NCBI GenBank assembly: GCA_028877215.1
Contig: JAPPFJ010000033.1
Coordinates: 300,144-364,143 of the forward strand
Source of the DNA: Gemmatimonadota bacterium
Lineage (GTDB): Bacteria > Latescibacterota > UBA2968 > GCA-2709665
Direction: 5' to 3'
Length of the DNA stretch: 64,000 bases
In this document: piece by piece, positions 27,105 to 36,546 of the stretch
Layout of the letters: the number at the start of each line of letters is the position of its first letter
Numbering within the stretch: the first letter of the stretch is position 1
Position numbers and translations under genes: made by a program
Notes under the pieces: generated by a model
What the model was told of the DNA's origin: nothing
What the model saw: only the letters and a program-made list of their open reading frames with translations
Databases searched by the model: none

Positions 27105-27365
27105 AAAACGGGGAGAGGGGAGACGGAAGAGGGGAGAAGACCACACCCCGCCCGACCACCTGGTGAGACGTAAGCCGGAAGACGGGAGAGATTGCCTGCC
27201 TTGCGAGGTTTCATTTCGTGCCAGAGGCAACGAGGAGTAACATACGCGGCAATGATCTCATCTACCGTCTTACCTCTTCCGTCTCCCCGTATTTCTTCTA
27301 CCGTCTACCCTCTACCTTCTCCCTGCATTTCGTCTACCGTTTTCCTGCATTTGGGGACTGCCTTG
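27105..27365. repeat. Purine-arm/core/pyrimidine-arm repeat, copy 3
   Basis: Core at 27187-27265 (GAGATTGCCTGCCTTGCGAGG ... TGCCAGAGGCAACGAGG ... GCAATGATC), in the orientation of copy 2, between a purine arm (GGGGAGACGGAAGAGGGGAG) and an extended pyrimidine arm (CTACCGTCTTACCTCTTCCGTCTCCCCG, CTACCGTCTACCCTCTACC). It fills the entire gap between the reductase-like gene and the esterase start at 27366, so it is that gene's 5' flank. Confidence 0.75.
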
Positions 27366-28265
27366 ATGACAAGGCTTTTTTTTGTGACCATTGCGGCGTT
27401 GTCATGCCTGTTTTCCTGTTCAGAAAATGATGACATGCCGCTCGATGCGCCTGATTCATCGGGTCAGTTTACACGAACACTTTCCCATAACGGCGTAACG
27501 AGAACATACATTCTGTATGTGCCGGATTCCTATAATGAAACTTCAAATGTCCCGCTGATGTTGAACTTTCACGGATTCGGCCAGAGGGCGGATCGGTATC
27601 TGAGATTCGCGGATATGCGGTCATTGGCGGATTCCGGGAGTTTCATTCTCGTCTATCCTCAAGGCACCCTGCTGGATGGGAACCCGCACTGGAATGCCGG
27701 TCTGGAATCGGACACCAACAAGAGCGATGCGGATGACTTCGGCTTCGTGGAAGCGCTGATCGATGAAATCTCGTCCAATTACAGGATCGATCCGGCAAGA
27801 GTGTATTCCTGCGGCTTCTCCAACGGCGCTTTTTTTTCGTACGCGCTTGCCTGCTACCATAGTGATAAAATAGCGGCTATCGGTTCCGTTGCAGGAACGA
27901 TGATGGTGGAGACCTTTAACAACTGCAGCCCGTCGCACCCCACCGCCATGATCAATATCCATGGCACGTCAGACGCCTATGTCCCGTATGGCGGGGGTAG
28001 GGGACTCAAGTCAATTGACGACGTGCTTGCTTATTGGACGGATTTCAACAATACAGGCGCAACTCCCACGGTGAATCGCATCACCGACGGCGCGACGACG
28101 ATTGAACGCCATTTCTATGCAGAAGGAGACAAAAATACCTCCGTTGAACATTACAAGGTGATCAACGGAGGACACGTCTGGTTCGACATCGGCTACGACG
28201 GCGCCAATACAAGCGCGCTGATCTGGAATTTCGTGTCAAGATATGACGTCAATGGATTTAGGTAG
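27366..28265 (+). CDS. Lipoprotein esterase (PHB depolymerase/feruloyl esterase-like)
   Basis: The ATG at 27366 begins a lipoprotein signal (MTRLFFVTIAALSCLFSC; lipobox LFSC with Cys18). The mature protein has an alpha/beta-hydrolase core: LMLNFHGFGQ, oxyanion region and nucleophile GFSNGA (GxSxG-like), Asp in NIHGTSDAYVPY and His in NGGHVWFD. 299 residues. No clear ribosome-binding site precedes the ATG; the 5' flank is a dispersed repeat. The family hydrolyses polyesters or hydroxycinnamate esters at the cell surface. Lower-GC codon use than its neighbours. Confidence 0.85.
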   Translation: MTRLFFVTIAALSCLFSCSENDDMPLDAPDSSGQFTRTLSHNGVTRTYILYVPDSYNETSNVPLMLNFHGFGQRADRYLRFADMRSLADSGSFILVYPQGTLLDGNPHWNAGLESDTNKSDADDFGFVEALIDEISSNYRIDPARVYSCGFSNGAFFSYALACYHSDKIAAIGSVAGTMMVETFNNCSPSHPTAMINIHGTSDAYVPYGGGRGLKSIDDVLAYWTDFNNTGATPTVNRITDGATTIERHFYAEGDKNTSVEHYKVINGGHVWFDIGYDGANTSALIWNFVSRYDVNGFR

Positions 28266-28304
28266 TTCGTCGGGTTCCAGCCGATCAATCAAAGGGAATC
28301 AAAC

Positions 28305-29018
28305 ATCCACGCGAAGACGAAAAAATCACAAGAATCCCGGAGATTACTGAATTCCGTAAAGGAAAAGTACAACGATCCTGGAGAACGTGAATTCCGACTG
28401 GAAGAGCTGAAAATCGGTCTCCGAGAGGAAGAACGGGCTTTCGCTGACAAGTACCCTGCAGATGGTCGGCTGTTGGACGTCGGATGTGCGACGGGACGAT
28501 TGTGCTTTGCGCTCGCGCGGCAAGGATACGAAGTCACCGGTATTGATGTCGCCGAAAAGCAGATTGAGCAGGCACGGCAAATCGCTGAAAAGAAACGCAT
28601 CAACGTGACATTCATACAATATGAAATGCCGGCTCTGCCTTTTTCCGATGCCTCGTTTGCCGCCGCATTTATGGGGAATGTTTACTGCTATGTCCCGCAC
28701 CGCGCATCAAGAATCGCTTTTTTGGCGGAGATCGCGCGGGTATTATTTCCGGATGGCGAAGTCTTCATGTCTCAGACAGTTCTGGATACGGTACTGAAGA
28801 GTTACGAGGAGATCTACGACGCCAACCATCATCGATTTGCCCCCAACTATGACACCCTGGAGGAAGGGGACGGATTCGCGCTGGGAGCACCACACTATCT
28901 GCACTTTTTCTTCGCTGAAGATCTCATTGCAGAACTGGATGCATCTCCATTTGATGTCGTCAATCCGGTCTTGAAAGAAGATAAACTCACGTGCGTTTTA
29001 AGAAAGCAAAGTTCTTGA
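28305..29018 (+). CDS. SAM-dependent class I methyltransferase, start codon unclear
   Basis: Conserved motif I is LLDVGCATGRLCFALARQG, with EVTGIDVAEKQIEQAR (motif II) and PALPFSDASFAAAF. The TTG at 28473 lies within motif I, so it is not a real start. The frame is open back to the stop of the esterase (28263-28265) without ATG, GTG or usable TTG. The best candidate is ATC 28305, 8 nt after AAAGGG, perhaps a mutated ATG. With that start the product has 237 residues. It is either expressed from a rare start, or has lost its start. Confidence 0.6.
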   Translation: MHAKTKKSQESRRLLNSVKEKYNDPGEREFRLEELKIGLREEERAFADKYPADGRLLDVGCATGRLCFALARQGYEVTGIDVAEKQIEQARQIAEKKRINVTFIQYEMPALPFSDASFAAAFMGNVYCYVPHRASRIAFLAEIARVLFPDGEVFMSQTVLDTVLKSYEEIYDANHHRFAPNYDTLEEGDGFALGAPHYLHFFFAEDLIAELDASPFDVVNPVLKEDKLTCVLRKQSS

Positions 29019-29175
29019 GGTGTTCGCGTATACCCGCCATGCAATGCCGGAACAATTCCCCTGGGTGCCAATTGAACGTGAGACAACTGTCTCTCAAGGG
29101 CCCTATGCCGCAAATGGGGCATACCGCCAGGCCTCCCGCGCACTCTGTCGCATCGAACGGGGATGCCTCGCAGGG

Positions 29176-29203
29176 TTGCCATCGGCAACAATTCCCTTAT
29201 AAT
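29176..29203 (+). promoter_or_regulatory. Putative promoter in 379-bp gap before the YCII gene
   Basis: TTGCCA (29176-29181) and TATAAT (29198-29203) with a 16-nt spacer lie in an AT-rich patch about 195 nt upstream of ATG 29398. A 6-bp hairpin (GTTGCC-ATC-GGCAAC, 29175-29189) overlaps the -35 box. No gene is seen between 29019 and 29397; some short ORFs have no supporting features. Confidence 0.4.
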
Positions 29204-29397
29204 AATTAATACGAAACCTCCATTATCGACGTTTGGATTTGTGTCAATTGCGTCATAGACGTTATTGGGACGACCGGGCGCCGAAACGTGGAGAATCCGT
29301 ACGTTCCCGCAACTCAAGCGATCGTCTGCCGGATGCCCGCGCTTCCGCATATTCGGGAGGTCCTGCGAGCATCCCGGCAGCAAACGGAGGGTGTCCT

Positions 29398-29697
29398 ATG
29401 TATTGCGTAGTGTTCGCGACTCACAAGGCAGAAAAGGGACAGGAAAGGGCTCAGTTACAGGATTCATTCGCCGCCTACCTTCACGATCATGCCCAGCATC
29501 CAGACGTGACCGTTCACCATGGCGGGCAGACGCTCAGCGAAAATGAACAGTCCGTTACCGGTCTGGTCCTCGTGCTGGAAGCGCCCTCGCTCGAGGTGGC
29601 CCAGGCATTCGTCGCCGGCAGTCCCTATGCTCAGGCGGGCATCTTCGCCGAGTCCCACGTCCGCCCATGGAACTGGTTGACGGGTCGACCTTCCTGA
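29398..29697 (+). CDS. YCII-domain protein
   Basis: ATG 29398 has GGAGG 7 nt upstream (29386-29390); 99 residues. MYCVVFATHKAEKGQ, SFAAYLHDHAQHPDVTVHHGGQTLSEN, VLVLEAPSLEVAQAFVAGSPYAQAGIFAESHVRPWNW is a classic YCII ferredoxin-like fold with His/Asp pairs (the H-D dyad in the first helix). Function in this family is mostly unknown; some members are dehydrochlorinases or muconolactone-like enzymes. Confidence 0.85.
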   Translation: MYCVVFATHKAEKGQERAQLQDSFAAYLHDHAQHPDVTVHHGGQTLSENEQSVTGLVLVLEAPSLEVAQAFVAGSPYAQAGIFAESHVRPWNWLTGRPS

Positions 29698-29856
29698 ATC
29701 CGTCGCCGGACCGCCCGACCCTCCCGGGCCGTCGGGGGCTTCGGTACTTCTCAAGACATACGGATCACAGGGTTTGCGCAGACCAGCTACGTTCTGTCCC
29801 GGAAACAGGTGGCCGAATGGTCGGATATTTTCGTGACAGGACACTGAGGGTGTCTC

Positions 29857-31626
29857 GTGAGCAGCCGTGACGAGCAGAGCGCTTCCAACGTTCAATACGA
29901 ACCCCACGAGAATCCTCCGGCCCTTGTGTCTCTGGGCAGCGGCCTGCAACTGGTCGTTCTCGGCATCACCAGCATCATCTTCATCCCCACGATCATCATC
30001 CGCGTCAGCGGCGGAACGGAAGCGTACCTGTCCTGGGCCGTGTTCGGCGCAGTCGCCGTGAGTGGCGTCTGCACGGCTCTGCAAGCGGTCAGGCGAAGTC
30101 GCGTCGGAGCAGGGTACCTGCTCTTCATGGGCCCCGCCGGAGCCTTTATCGGGGTCTGCGTAAGCGCCCTCAACGAGGGCGGTCCGCCGCTTCTCGCCAC
30201 CCTGGTCGTCGCATCGTCGCTCGTCCCGATCGTGATCTCGATGCGGTTGGCCCTGTTCAGGCGGCTTCTGACACCGACCATCGTCGGCACGGTGAACATG
30301 CTGATACCTGCGACCGTGCTGCCGGTCGTATTCAGTCGCCTGGCCGACGCGCCGCCCGAAACGGCGCTCAGTGCGCCGCTCACCGCCGTGGCGACGGTTC
30401 TGGTCATCAGCGGCATCTCCCTGAAGGCAGGGGCAACGCTGCGTTTGTGGGCTCCGCTCATCGGGGTGATAGCGGGATCGGTTATCGGCGGATCGATGGG
30501 TCTCTATGACTTCGACCTGATTGCCCGGGCTCCGTGGGTCGGCTTGCCACAGGGCGGCTGGCCGGGAATCGGGCTCGACCTCGGTCCGGCTTTCGTGGAA
30601 CTCCTGCCTGCCTTCGCGTTCGTGTCCCTCATCGGCGCTATCCAGACGATTACCGGGGCGGTCGCCATCCAGCGCGTGTCGTGGCGTCGGCCGCGGGCCG
30701 TTGACTACCGGGCGGTGGAGGGTGCGGTAACCGCGGACGGTATCGGCAAACTGCTGTCAGGCATCACGGGGATTGTGCCGACTCAGACCATCGGAGTCAG
30801 CGTCCCGACGGTCGAGCTGACCGGAGTCGCGTCCCGCCGCGTGGGAATCGTTGCGGCTGGCGTGCTGATCGTGCTTGCGTTCCTGCCCAGGGTCCTGGCC
30901 ATGATCCTGGCGATTCCCAGCCCGGTCGTCGTCGCATATCTGACCGTCGTGCTGGCGATGACCTTCGTCCGCGGGATGACGGAGGTGGTACAGGGCGGCA
31001 TCGATCACCGAAAGGCGCTGATTACAGGCGTCGCCTTCTGGGTTGGCGTGGGCTGCCAGAACGATCTCCTGTTTCCGGAGCTTCTCGCGGAGCTGGGGGG
31101 CGGCCTGCTGGCGAACGGCATCACGGCCGGTGGTATCGTGGCGATCCTCATGACGCTGTTCCTGGAAGCGACGGCGTCGCGCCGCAGCCGGATCGAAACG
31201 GAGCTCGATCTGTCCGTGTTGTCGAAAATCAGAGAATTCCTTGGTGCGTTCGCATCCCGCAGCGGCTGGGGGTCGACCATGGTCGACCGTCTCGACGCCG
31301 CCAGCGAGGAGACGTTGCTGACGCTGATCGGCGAGGATGAGGACCACGAGAAACGCGAGGGTCGGCGTCTGCTCCTGCAGGCGCGCAAGGAAGCCGACGG
31401 CGCCGTCCTCGAGTTCGTAGCGGCATCCGGCGAGGAGAACCTTCAGAACAGGATCGCACTGCTCACCGAGACCCCGGACGAGGTACTGATGGAGCGGGAG
31501 GTCTCGCTGCGGCTGTTGCGGCACATCGCGTCTTCCGTTCGACACCAGCAGTTCCACGACACGGAAATCGTAACCGTCCACGTGAAAGTCCCGGAGGCGG
31601 GGCATGGGAAGAGCCGGGAGAGTTAG
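29857..31626 (+). CDS. Nucleobase:cation symporter-2 (NAT/NCS2) family permease with C-terminal domain
   Basis: GTG 29857; 589 residues. About 12-14 transmembrane segments with the family-like segment FVSLIGAIQTITGAVAIQR, then KLLSGITGIVPTQT. The transporter ends near residue 440. Beyond it lies a ~140-residue soluble part (SKIREFLGAFASRSGWGSTMVDRLDAASEETLLTLI ... NRIALLTE) resembling the histidine-kinase-like accessory region seen in a subset of these permeases. Likely imports xanthine/uracil-type bases by proton symport. Its TAG stop overlaps the start of a ~190-bp repeat. Confidence 0.85.
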   Translation: MSSRDEQSASNVQYEPHENPPALVSLGSGLQLVVLGITSIIFIPTIIIRVSGGTEAYLSWAVFGAVAVSGVCTALQAVRRSRVGAGYLLFMGPAGAFIGVCVSALNEGGPPLLATLVVASSLVPIVISMRLALFRRLLTPTIVGTVNMLIPATVLPVVFSRLADAPPETALSAPLTAVATVLVISGISLKAGATLRLWAPLIGVIAGSVIGGSMGLYDFDLIARAPWVGLPQGGWPGIGLDLGPAFVELLPAFAFVSLIGAIQTITGAVAIQRVSWRRPRAVDYRAVEGAVTADGIGKLLSGITGIVPTQTIGVSVPTVELTGVASRRVGIVAAGVLIVLAFLPRVLAMILAIPSPVVVAYLTVVLAMTFVRGMTEVVQGGIDHRKALITGVAFWVGVGCQNDLLFPELLAELGGGLLANGITAGGIVAILMTLFLEATASRRSRIETELDLSVLSKIREFLGAFASRSGWGSTMVDRLDAASEETLLTLIGEDEDHEKREGRRLLLQARKEADGAVLEFVAASGEENLQNRIALLTETPDEVLMEREVSLRLLRHIASSVRHQQFHDTEIVTVHVKVPEAGHGKSRES

Positions 31627-31815
31627 CCTCAATCCGAAAAAACAGCAACGCGGCGACGCGATAAAACCCTCCGAAACGGGGCGATATCGACGTATAGAAT
31701 GACGTTTTTTCCCTTCACGTCCAGTGACCTGGTGTATCCTGGTAATCCGCCGTTTAATCGCCTTTATTTACAAGCACATATTCGACTTAACGTCCCCGAA
31801 GACTTACGAATCAAG
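31623..31815. repeat. ~190-bp dispersed element, copy 1
   Basis: TTAGCCTCAATCCGAAAAAACAGC ... GAAACGGGGCG ... CTTCACGTCCAGTGACCTGG ... GTATCCTGGTAATCC ... ATCAAGGTGAG. About 90% like 40878-41075. Its first TTAG overlaps the stop codon of the permease gene and its last bases (AAGGTGAG) act as ribosome-binding site for GTG 31823. Ends show imperfect inverted complementarity (TTAGCCTCAAT versus ATTGATTCC..TAA type). Confidence 0.75.
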
Positions 31816-31822
31816 GTGAGTC

Positions 31823-32542
31823 GTGATACGCGAAGCGAGAGATGCCCGCCCTCGGGAGCAGGCGTCGAAGCCGGTCACCCAACTGAGGCATGAAGAGGCG
31901 TTCGAGCGGGCCTGGACCGACCCAGGGAACACCCGGATCGAGTTGGCTCCGGTGGACATCAACCAGGTGCTCGCCCGATATTACCGCACGAACAAACCGC
32001 TCAGATTCACCCGGACCACGTTGTGGGACATGGAAGTGAAGAAGGCGTTCCGGCCCGATCTCTATATCCCTTCTGTAGTTACGGCCGGCAGTTCGCACTA
32101 TTGGCGCCGGCAGGCGGCGGCCGGCGGCGCCGAGTCCTTCGTGCGATGCTCGCGGCAGCGCCTCTGGCTTGAGCCCTCGGAGAACGGATTGGTCCTTGAG
32201 CAGGTCTTCCTCAACCCTGTGCGGCAGAGTGCCACCTTCATCGGGACAGCGGAACTCCTCGACCAGGACGGGAACCTGCTACGAGCGGGCGAAGGACAGC
32301 CGCTCTTTCACGTAGAGCATTCGGTCGATGGTGACGAATTGCGCCCCCTCAACCTGTGGCGCATCGTTTATCTCACCCACAGACCCGAGCAGAAACTGAT
32401 CGAGCGATTCACCCTTGCGAAGGAAGTGTGGCTGCGTGAGTTCATCGAAATCTACATTCGACGGGACTTGAAGATCGAGTTGACCCGGAGGAAATCGGGA
32501 GGAAGACCCACCAGGCGACCATTAAGAGAACCCCACTTATGA
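31823..32542 (+). CDS. Uncharacterised protein of an extradiol dioxygenase operon
   Basis: GTG 31823 sits just after AAGGTGAG (31813-31820) at the end of the repeat; 239 residues. N-terminal half: AWTDPGNTRIELAPVDINQVLARYYRT; then LWLEPSENGLVLEQVFLNPVRQSATFIG and a basic tail RRDLKIELTRRKSGGRPTRR. No family recognised. Its TGA overlaps the ATG of the dioxygenase (ATGA 32539-32542), so they are translationally coupled and the product may be an accessory or structural subunit in ring cleavage. Confidence 0.65.
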   Translation: MIREARDARPREQASKPVTQLRHEEAFERAWTDPGNTRIELAPVDINQVLARYYRTNKPLRFTRTTLWDMEVKKAFRPDLYIPSVVTAGSSHYWRRQAAAGGAESFVRCSRQRLWLEPSENGLVLEQVFLNPVRQSATFIGTAELLDQDGNLLRAGEGQPLFHVEHSVDGDELRPLNLWRIVYLTHRPEQKLIERFTLAKEVWLREFIEIYIRRDLKIELTRRKSGGRPTRRPLREPHL

Positions 32543-33447
32543 CGATTCGGGACATCCGCCACGTGGGGTTGTTGTCGCCGGTGATCGCGGCCCACACCAA
32601 ATACTATCTCGAGGTCTGGGGACTCCAGTCGGCAGGAGAACACCGGCACGCGCGATATCTCCGCGCCGCGTCAACCGAGTACCACGTTCTCAGCCTGCAT
32701 CCGGCCGGCCGGACCGGGCTCCACCACCTGGCATTCGGCCTTGACGGATGCGAAGCAGTCGACGCGGCGGCATCCGAACTCGAACGGCGGGGAACCCCCC
32801 TTTTCGCGCAGCCGAAAGACCTGGACGAGCCCGGCGGCGGATACGGGCTGCGGTTTCTTGACCCGGAGAACCGCTGCGTCGAACTGTCGGCCGGCGTGGC
32901 CGATCACCCGAACGGCTGGTCTCCCGGGAAAGTCGCCCCCCGCCGGCTGTGCCACGTGGGTCTCAACACGCCGCGGTTCGAGCAGACCGTGGCGTTCTAC
33001 ACCGATGTTCTCGGGTTTCGGGTCTCGGACCGGATTGAGGACCGGATGGCCTTCCTGCGTTGCGGCCGGAGACATCACGTCATTGTCTTCTGTCGCGCAG
33101 ACTACGCGTCGGTCAACCACATTGCGTATGTGATGGCGAACGTGGACGACGTGATGAAAGGGGTCTCCAACCTGCGTGTCCGGGGGCAGGAACCCGACTG
33201 GGGGCCGGGGCGTCACGGCCCGGGCAACAACATCTTCTGCTACTACAGGGATCCGGCTGGATACGTGAACGAATTCTCCAGCGACATAGAGTACATCGAA
33301 GACGAAGCAACGCACAAACCCGCGGTGTGGAGACGGGTGCCGGAAACTGCGGACCTCTGGGGCACGGCAGGGGCGCCCGGCCCCGACGTTCGGAAGGCGA
33401 TGGCCGGCGACCCGGATCCGGGCTGGGCTTTTTCAACGGACTGCTGA
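32539..33447 (+). CDS. Extradiol (type I, VOC) ring-cleavage dioxygenase
   Basis: The 302-residue product has two VOC modules. The second bears the Fe(II) facial triad: His139 (CHVGLNTP), His194 (SVNHIAYVMA) and Glu245 (GYVNEFSSD), as in catechol 2,3-dioxygenase/BphC. The first module (RDIRHVGLLSPV) is the usual non-catalytic repeat. Expected to cleave a catecholic ring with O2. ATGA overlap with the preceding gene; the solute-binding lipoprotein gene starts 38 nt later and may import the substrate. Confidence 0.85.
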   Translation: MTIRDIRHVGLLSPVIAAHTKYYLEVWGLQSAGEHRHARYLRAASTEYHVLSLHPAGRTGLHHLAFGLDGCEAVDAAASELERRGTPLFAQPKDLDEPGGGYGLRFLDPENRCVELSAGVADHPNGWSPGKVAPRRLCHVGLNTPRFEQTVAFYTDVLGFRVSDRIEDRMAFLRCGRRHHVIVFCRADYASVNHIAYVMANVDDVMKGVSNLRVRGQEPDWGPGRHGPGNNIFCYYRDPAGYVNEFSSDIEYIEDEATHKPAVWRRVPETADLWGTAGAPGPDVRKAMAGDPDPGWAFSTDC

Positions 33448-33484
33448 ATCTACCCTTCAACAATTCGCCGGTGCGGAGAACGCA

Positions 33485-34759
33485 ATGATGAAGCAGGTAC
33501 AGCGTTTGTTTTCCCACATGATATCCCCCCTTGTGATGATCGCGGGGTTGATGCTGGCGACCTTTGGAATGGCCTGTCAGGAGGCGAAGGACGCTCCCGA
33601 GCCAAATGACGACGAAAGGAGGATGAATACGCCGCACGCGGCAACAGCGCAGGAACAAGGTCACGAGGACCCCGGGTTTTCCGACGACCACGTCCTCTTT
33701 GGCCAATCCGCCGCGTTCACCGGACCTGCCCGGGAATTGGGCAAGGCGATGCGCCTGGGAATTGAGGCGGCATTCCACGAGGCCAATCAGGACGGGGGCG
33801 TCCATGGACGCGTTCTAAAGCTCAAGGCCCTGGATGACGGCTATGAAACCGACTTTGCCGCTACCAACACGCAGCGGCTGATTGAGAATGAAAGTGTATT
33901 CGCGCTGATCGGAGCGGTCGGCACACCCACGTCCCGCGCTGCATACCCGCTGGCTCAGGATGCCGGCGTGCCCTTCCTGGCTCCGTTCACTGGTGCCGAG
34001 TTCTTGCGTGACCCGGAGTTGAACAATGTGCTCAACGTCCGGGCATCGTACTACCAGGAAACCGACGAGATGGTTGCGCGGCTCACCGAGGATCTGGGGA
34101 TCACCCGCGTTGCCGTCCTCTATCAGGAAGATTCCTTCGGATTGAACGGGCTGGAGGGCGCGCGATTGGCACTGGAGCGCCGGGGCCTGGAGCCTGTAGC
34201 GGCCTCGCACTACCCACGCAATACCCGCGCTGTAAGGGGAGCCGTGTTCAAGATCACCGCGGCCAATCCGGAAGCGGTGATCTTGATTGGCTCCTACAAA
34301 CCGGTGGTCAAGACCATAGAATTGGTGCGGCGGGAGCTGAACCCGGTATTCATGACGGTATCCTTCGTAGGGAGCAACGCACTGGCGAACGAACTGGGGC
34401 CCGAAGGGGCCGGCGTGTACGTGACGCAGGTCGTTCCTCTACCCCATGACGAAAACATCCCCGTGGTGGCTCGATACCAAAACGCCCTCTCCGGGTTCGA
34501 CCCCCAGGCGGAACCCGGGTTCGTTTCGTTGGAAGGTTATCTGGCCGGAAGATTCGCCGTCGCCGGTCTCAGAGCCTGCGGCACCGACCTGAGTCGAGAG
34601 GGCCTTCTCAAGGCGGTGCGAGACGCCGGCGTCATAGAAATCGACGGCATGCCGCTCGAATACGGACCGGAAGATAACCAGGGATCCGACGCCGTGTTCC
34701 TGACCGTCATTGGTACGGACGGTCAATACCACGGGGTCGAAAAACTTAAACGCCCGTAA
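33485..34759 (+). CDS. Type I substrate-binding lipoprotein (Leu/Ile/Val-binding family)
   Basis: ATG 33485 with GGAGA upstream; 424 residues. Signal with lipobox FGMAC (Cys31), then a Peripla_BP_6-type fold: VLFGQSAAFTGPARELGKAMRLGIEAAFHEANQDGGVHGR, LALIGAVGTPTS, GITRVAVLYQEDSFGLNGLEG, and TIELVRRELNPVF. This is the binding component of an ABC importer for branched-chain amino acids or aromatic acids; no permease/ATPase genes are adjacent. The dioxygenase next door suggests aromatic substrates (inference). Confidence 0.88.
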   Translation: MMKQVQRLFSHMISPLVMIAGLMLATFGMACQEAKDAPEPNDDERRMNTPHAATAQEQGHEDPGFSDDHVLFGQSAAFTGPARELGKAMRLGIEAAFHEANQDGGVHGRVLKLKALDDGYETDFAATNTQRLIENESVFALIGAVGTPTSRAAYPLAQDAGVPFLAPFTGAEFLRDPELNNVLNVRASYYQETDEMVARLTEDLGITRVAVLYQEDSFGLNGLEGARLALERRGLEPVAASHYPRNTRAVRGAVFKITAANPEAVILIGSYKPVVKTIELVRRELNPVFMTVSFVGSNALANELGPEGAGVYVTQVVPLPHDENIPVVARYQNALSGFDPQAEPGFVSLEGYLAGRFAVAGLRACGTDLSREGLLKAVRDAGVIEIDGMPLEYGPEDNQGSDAVFLTVIGTDGQYHGVEKLKRP

Positions 34760-34797
34760 TAATGACACCCTAAACGATACCTACGGAGAACCTCAAG

Positions 34798-36546
34798 ATG
34801 TCCGTGGCAGGCTTCTCGCTCCAGGATGTAGCGGATCTGTTCAGATTCGCTGAGCACACGCATGAACTGCACCAATCGCTGCTGACGCTCGGGATGCTCA
34901 TTATCGTTGCCAAGTTGGCCGAGGGGGTTTTTCGCAGGCTGCGGTTGAACGCCATCATCGCCTATGCGGCGACGGGCATGTTTCTCGGACCGGTCCTGGA
35001 ACTAACCGGCGTCTGGTGGATTGAGTCTACGCTGCACCTCGAGTTGGTTCTGACGCTGGGTGTGTTCGTATTCTTCTTCCTCATCGGCCTGGACGAAGTG
35101 GATATCTCCAGTTTCATGTCGTCCCTCAAGGGTCATTACTTCCTCGCTGCCGTACTGTCCGTGACCGTATCCCTGGGCGTTTCGATGCTGGTCACCACCG
35201 ATCTGGTTTTCGATTTCGGACTGAAGCTGAATTTCACGGAGTCGCTGGCGCTGGCCGGCGTGCTTTCGATGACCAGTCTGGGCATCGTGGCCAAAGTGCT
35301 GACGGACGGTGGATACCTGAAACAGCCGGTTGGACTGCAAATTTTCACGGTGGTGATCATCGCCGAGTTGATTGCCCTGCTGCTGATCGGCTTCAGCATC
35401 GGCGAACACGCCCACCAGGTTTCGCCTGTCGGCATTTTGATTTTACTGGGCAAAGTTGCCGGTTTTTCGGTGGTGACCTGGGTAATGTCGTCGCGGGTGC
35501 TGCCGCCGTTGGTGGCGCTGTTGCAGCGGGTGATCCAGGTGCCGCAGCTCTCCCTTGGTTTGCTGCTTGGCATGCTCTTGCTGATCGTGTACGGCGCCGA
35601 AGCAGTGGGACTCCACGGCTCGCTGGGTGCTTTGCTGTTCGGGGCGTCGCTGTCGAACCTTCCCTACCAGGTGCGGCAGGAGATCCTCCCGGGGATTCGC
35701 AGCGTGGCCGAGGGGTTTTTCGTACCCCTCTTCTTTGCTTCCGCCGGATTGAGCTTCAGCTTTACGTTCGTAACCTTGCCGCTGTGGGCCATGGCGGGGC
35801 TGGCGCTGATCCCATTGCTCGGCAACTTCACCGGTGCATTCATCGGCGCTTACGTGTCCCGCCTCGCCGTTCCCTACGCCGTGGCAACCGGGCTGATGGG
35901 TAAGGGAGTGGCTGAAATCGCGCTGCTGCTGGTTATGTGGAATTCCGGAACCATTGACGAGGTGGTCTTCTCGTTCCTGGTGCTGGTGATGTTCTGCTAT
36001 ATCCTGTTCATGCCGGGGGTGATCAACTTCGCGGTAAGCCGGGCCAGCCGCAGGCCGGACCTGCCAGCGCAACTTGACGACATTCCGTTGGGAATATACC
36101 GCTTTGCCCTGGAAGACATCACGATTGATGACATTCTGGACCGCTCGCGTCGGCACCCTTCGCCTTCGGTCACAGTACGTGATTTCACGGAGCAATGGAT
36201 CGTTCCGCACCAGCACCACTACGTCGTGGCAGATGATGAAGCGCTGGTAGGGATCGTGTCTCTGGAGATGCTCCGCTACCTGCCTAAGGACGCATGGGAC
36301 AAGACCCGGCTCGACGCTGTGGTACGCCGCCAGACCCCATTGGCTTGGCCTGATGAGCATGTCGAAGACGTGCTGCAGCGTATGTCAGAGAATTCTCTTT
36401 CCATCATACCCGTGGTGGAAAGAGATTCGGAGGCGTTTTTAGGCGCTGTCACCAGCAACGATATCATCCAGCTCATGACCATAGAGACTACGGGAGAGAG
36501 CCCCTCGCCGGTCTCGATCCGGACATTGTCTCGACGGAAGCACTAA
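34798..36546 (+). CDS. Kef-type K+/H+ (CPA2) antiporter with C-terminal CBS pair
   Basis: ATG 34798 after CGGAGA; 582 residues. About 12 membrane helices carry the CPA2 motifs (FFLIGLDEVD, LVLTLGVFVFFF, GAEAVGLHGSLGALLFGASLSN, VPLFFASAGLSFSF). Residues about 430-570 form two CBS domains (ITIDDILDRSRRHPSPSVTVRDF ... EHVEDVLQRMSENSLSIIPVVERD). It exchanges cations for protons, regulated by nucleotide binding. Its TAA stop overlaps the left arm of a small inverted-repeat element at 36545. Confidence 0.9.
   Translation: MSVAGFSLQDVADLFRFAEHTHELHQSLLTLGMLIIVAKLAEGVFRRLRLNAIIAYAATGMFLGPVLELTGVWWIESTLHLELVLTLGVFVFFFLIGLDEVDISSFMSSLKGHYFLAAVLSVTVSLGVSMLVTTDLVFDFGLKLNFTESLALAGVLSMTSLGIVAKVLTDGGYLKQPVGLQIFTVVIIAELIALLLIGFSIGEHAHQVSPVGILILLGKVAGFSVVTWVMSSRVLPPLVALLQRVIQVPQLSLGLLLGMLLLIVYGAEAVGLHGSLGALLFGASLSNLPYQVRQEILPGIRSVAEGFFVPLFFASAGLSFSFTFVTLPLWAMAGLALIPLLGNFTGAFIGAYVSRLAVPYAVATGLMGKGVAEIALLLVMWNSGTIDEVVFSFLVLVMFCYILFMPGVINFAVSRASRRPDLPAQLDDIPLGIYRFALEDITIDDILDRSRRHPSPSVTVRDFTEQWIVPHQHHYVVADDEALVGIVSLEMLRYLPKDAWDKTRLDAVVRRQTPLAWPDEHVEDVLQRMSENSLSIIPVVERDSEAFLGAVTSNDIIQLMTIETTGESPSPVSIRTLSRRKH

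Noticed and set aside
35443..36360. 305-aa minus-strand frame over the Kef-type antiporter
   Set aside because: Gln/His/Arg-rich, typical reverse-strand shadow of membrane helices.
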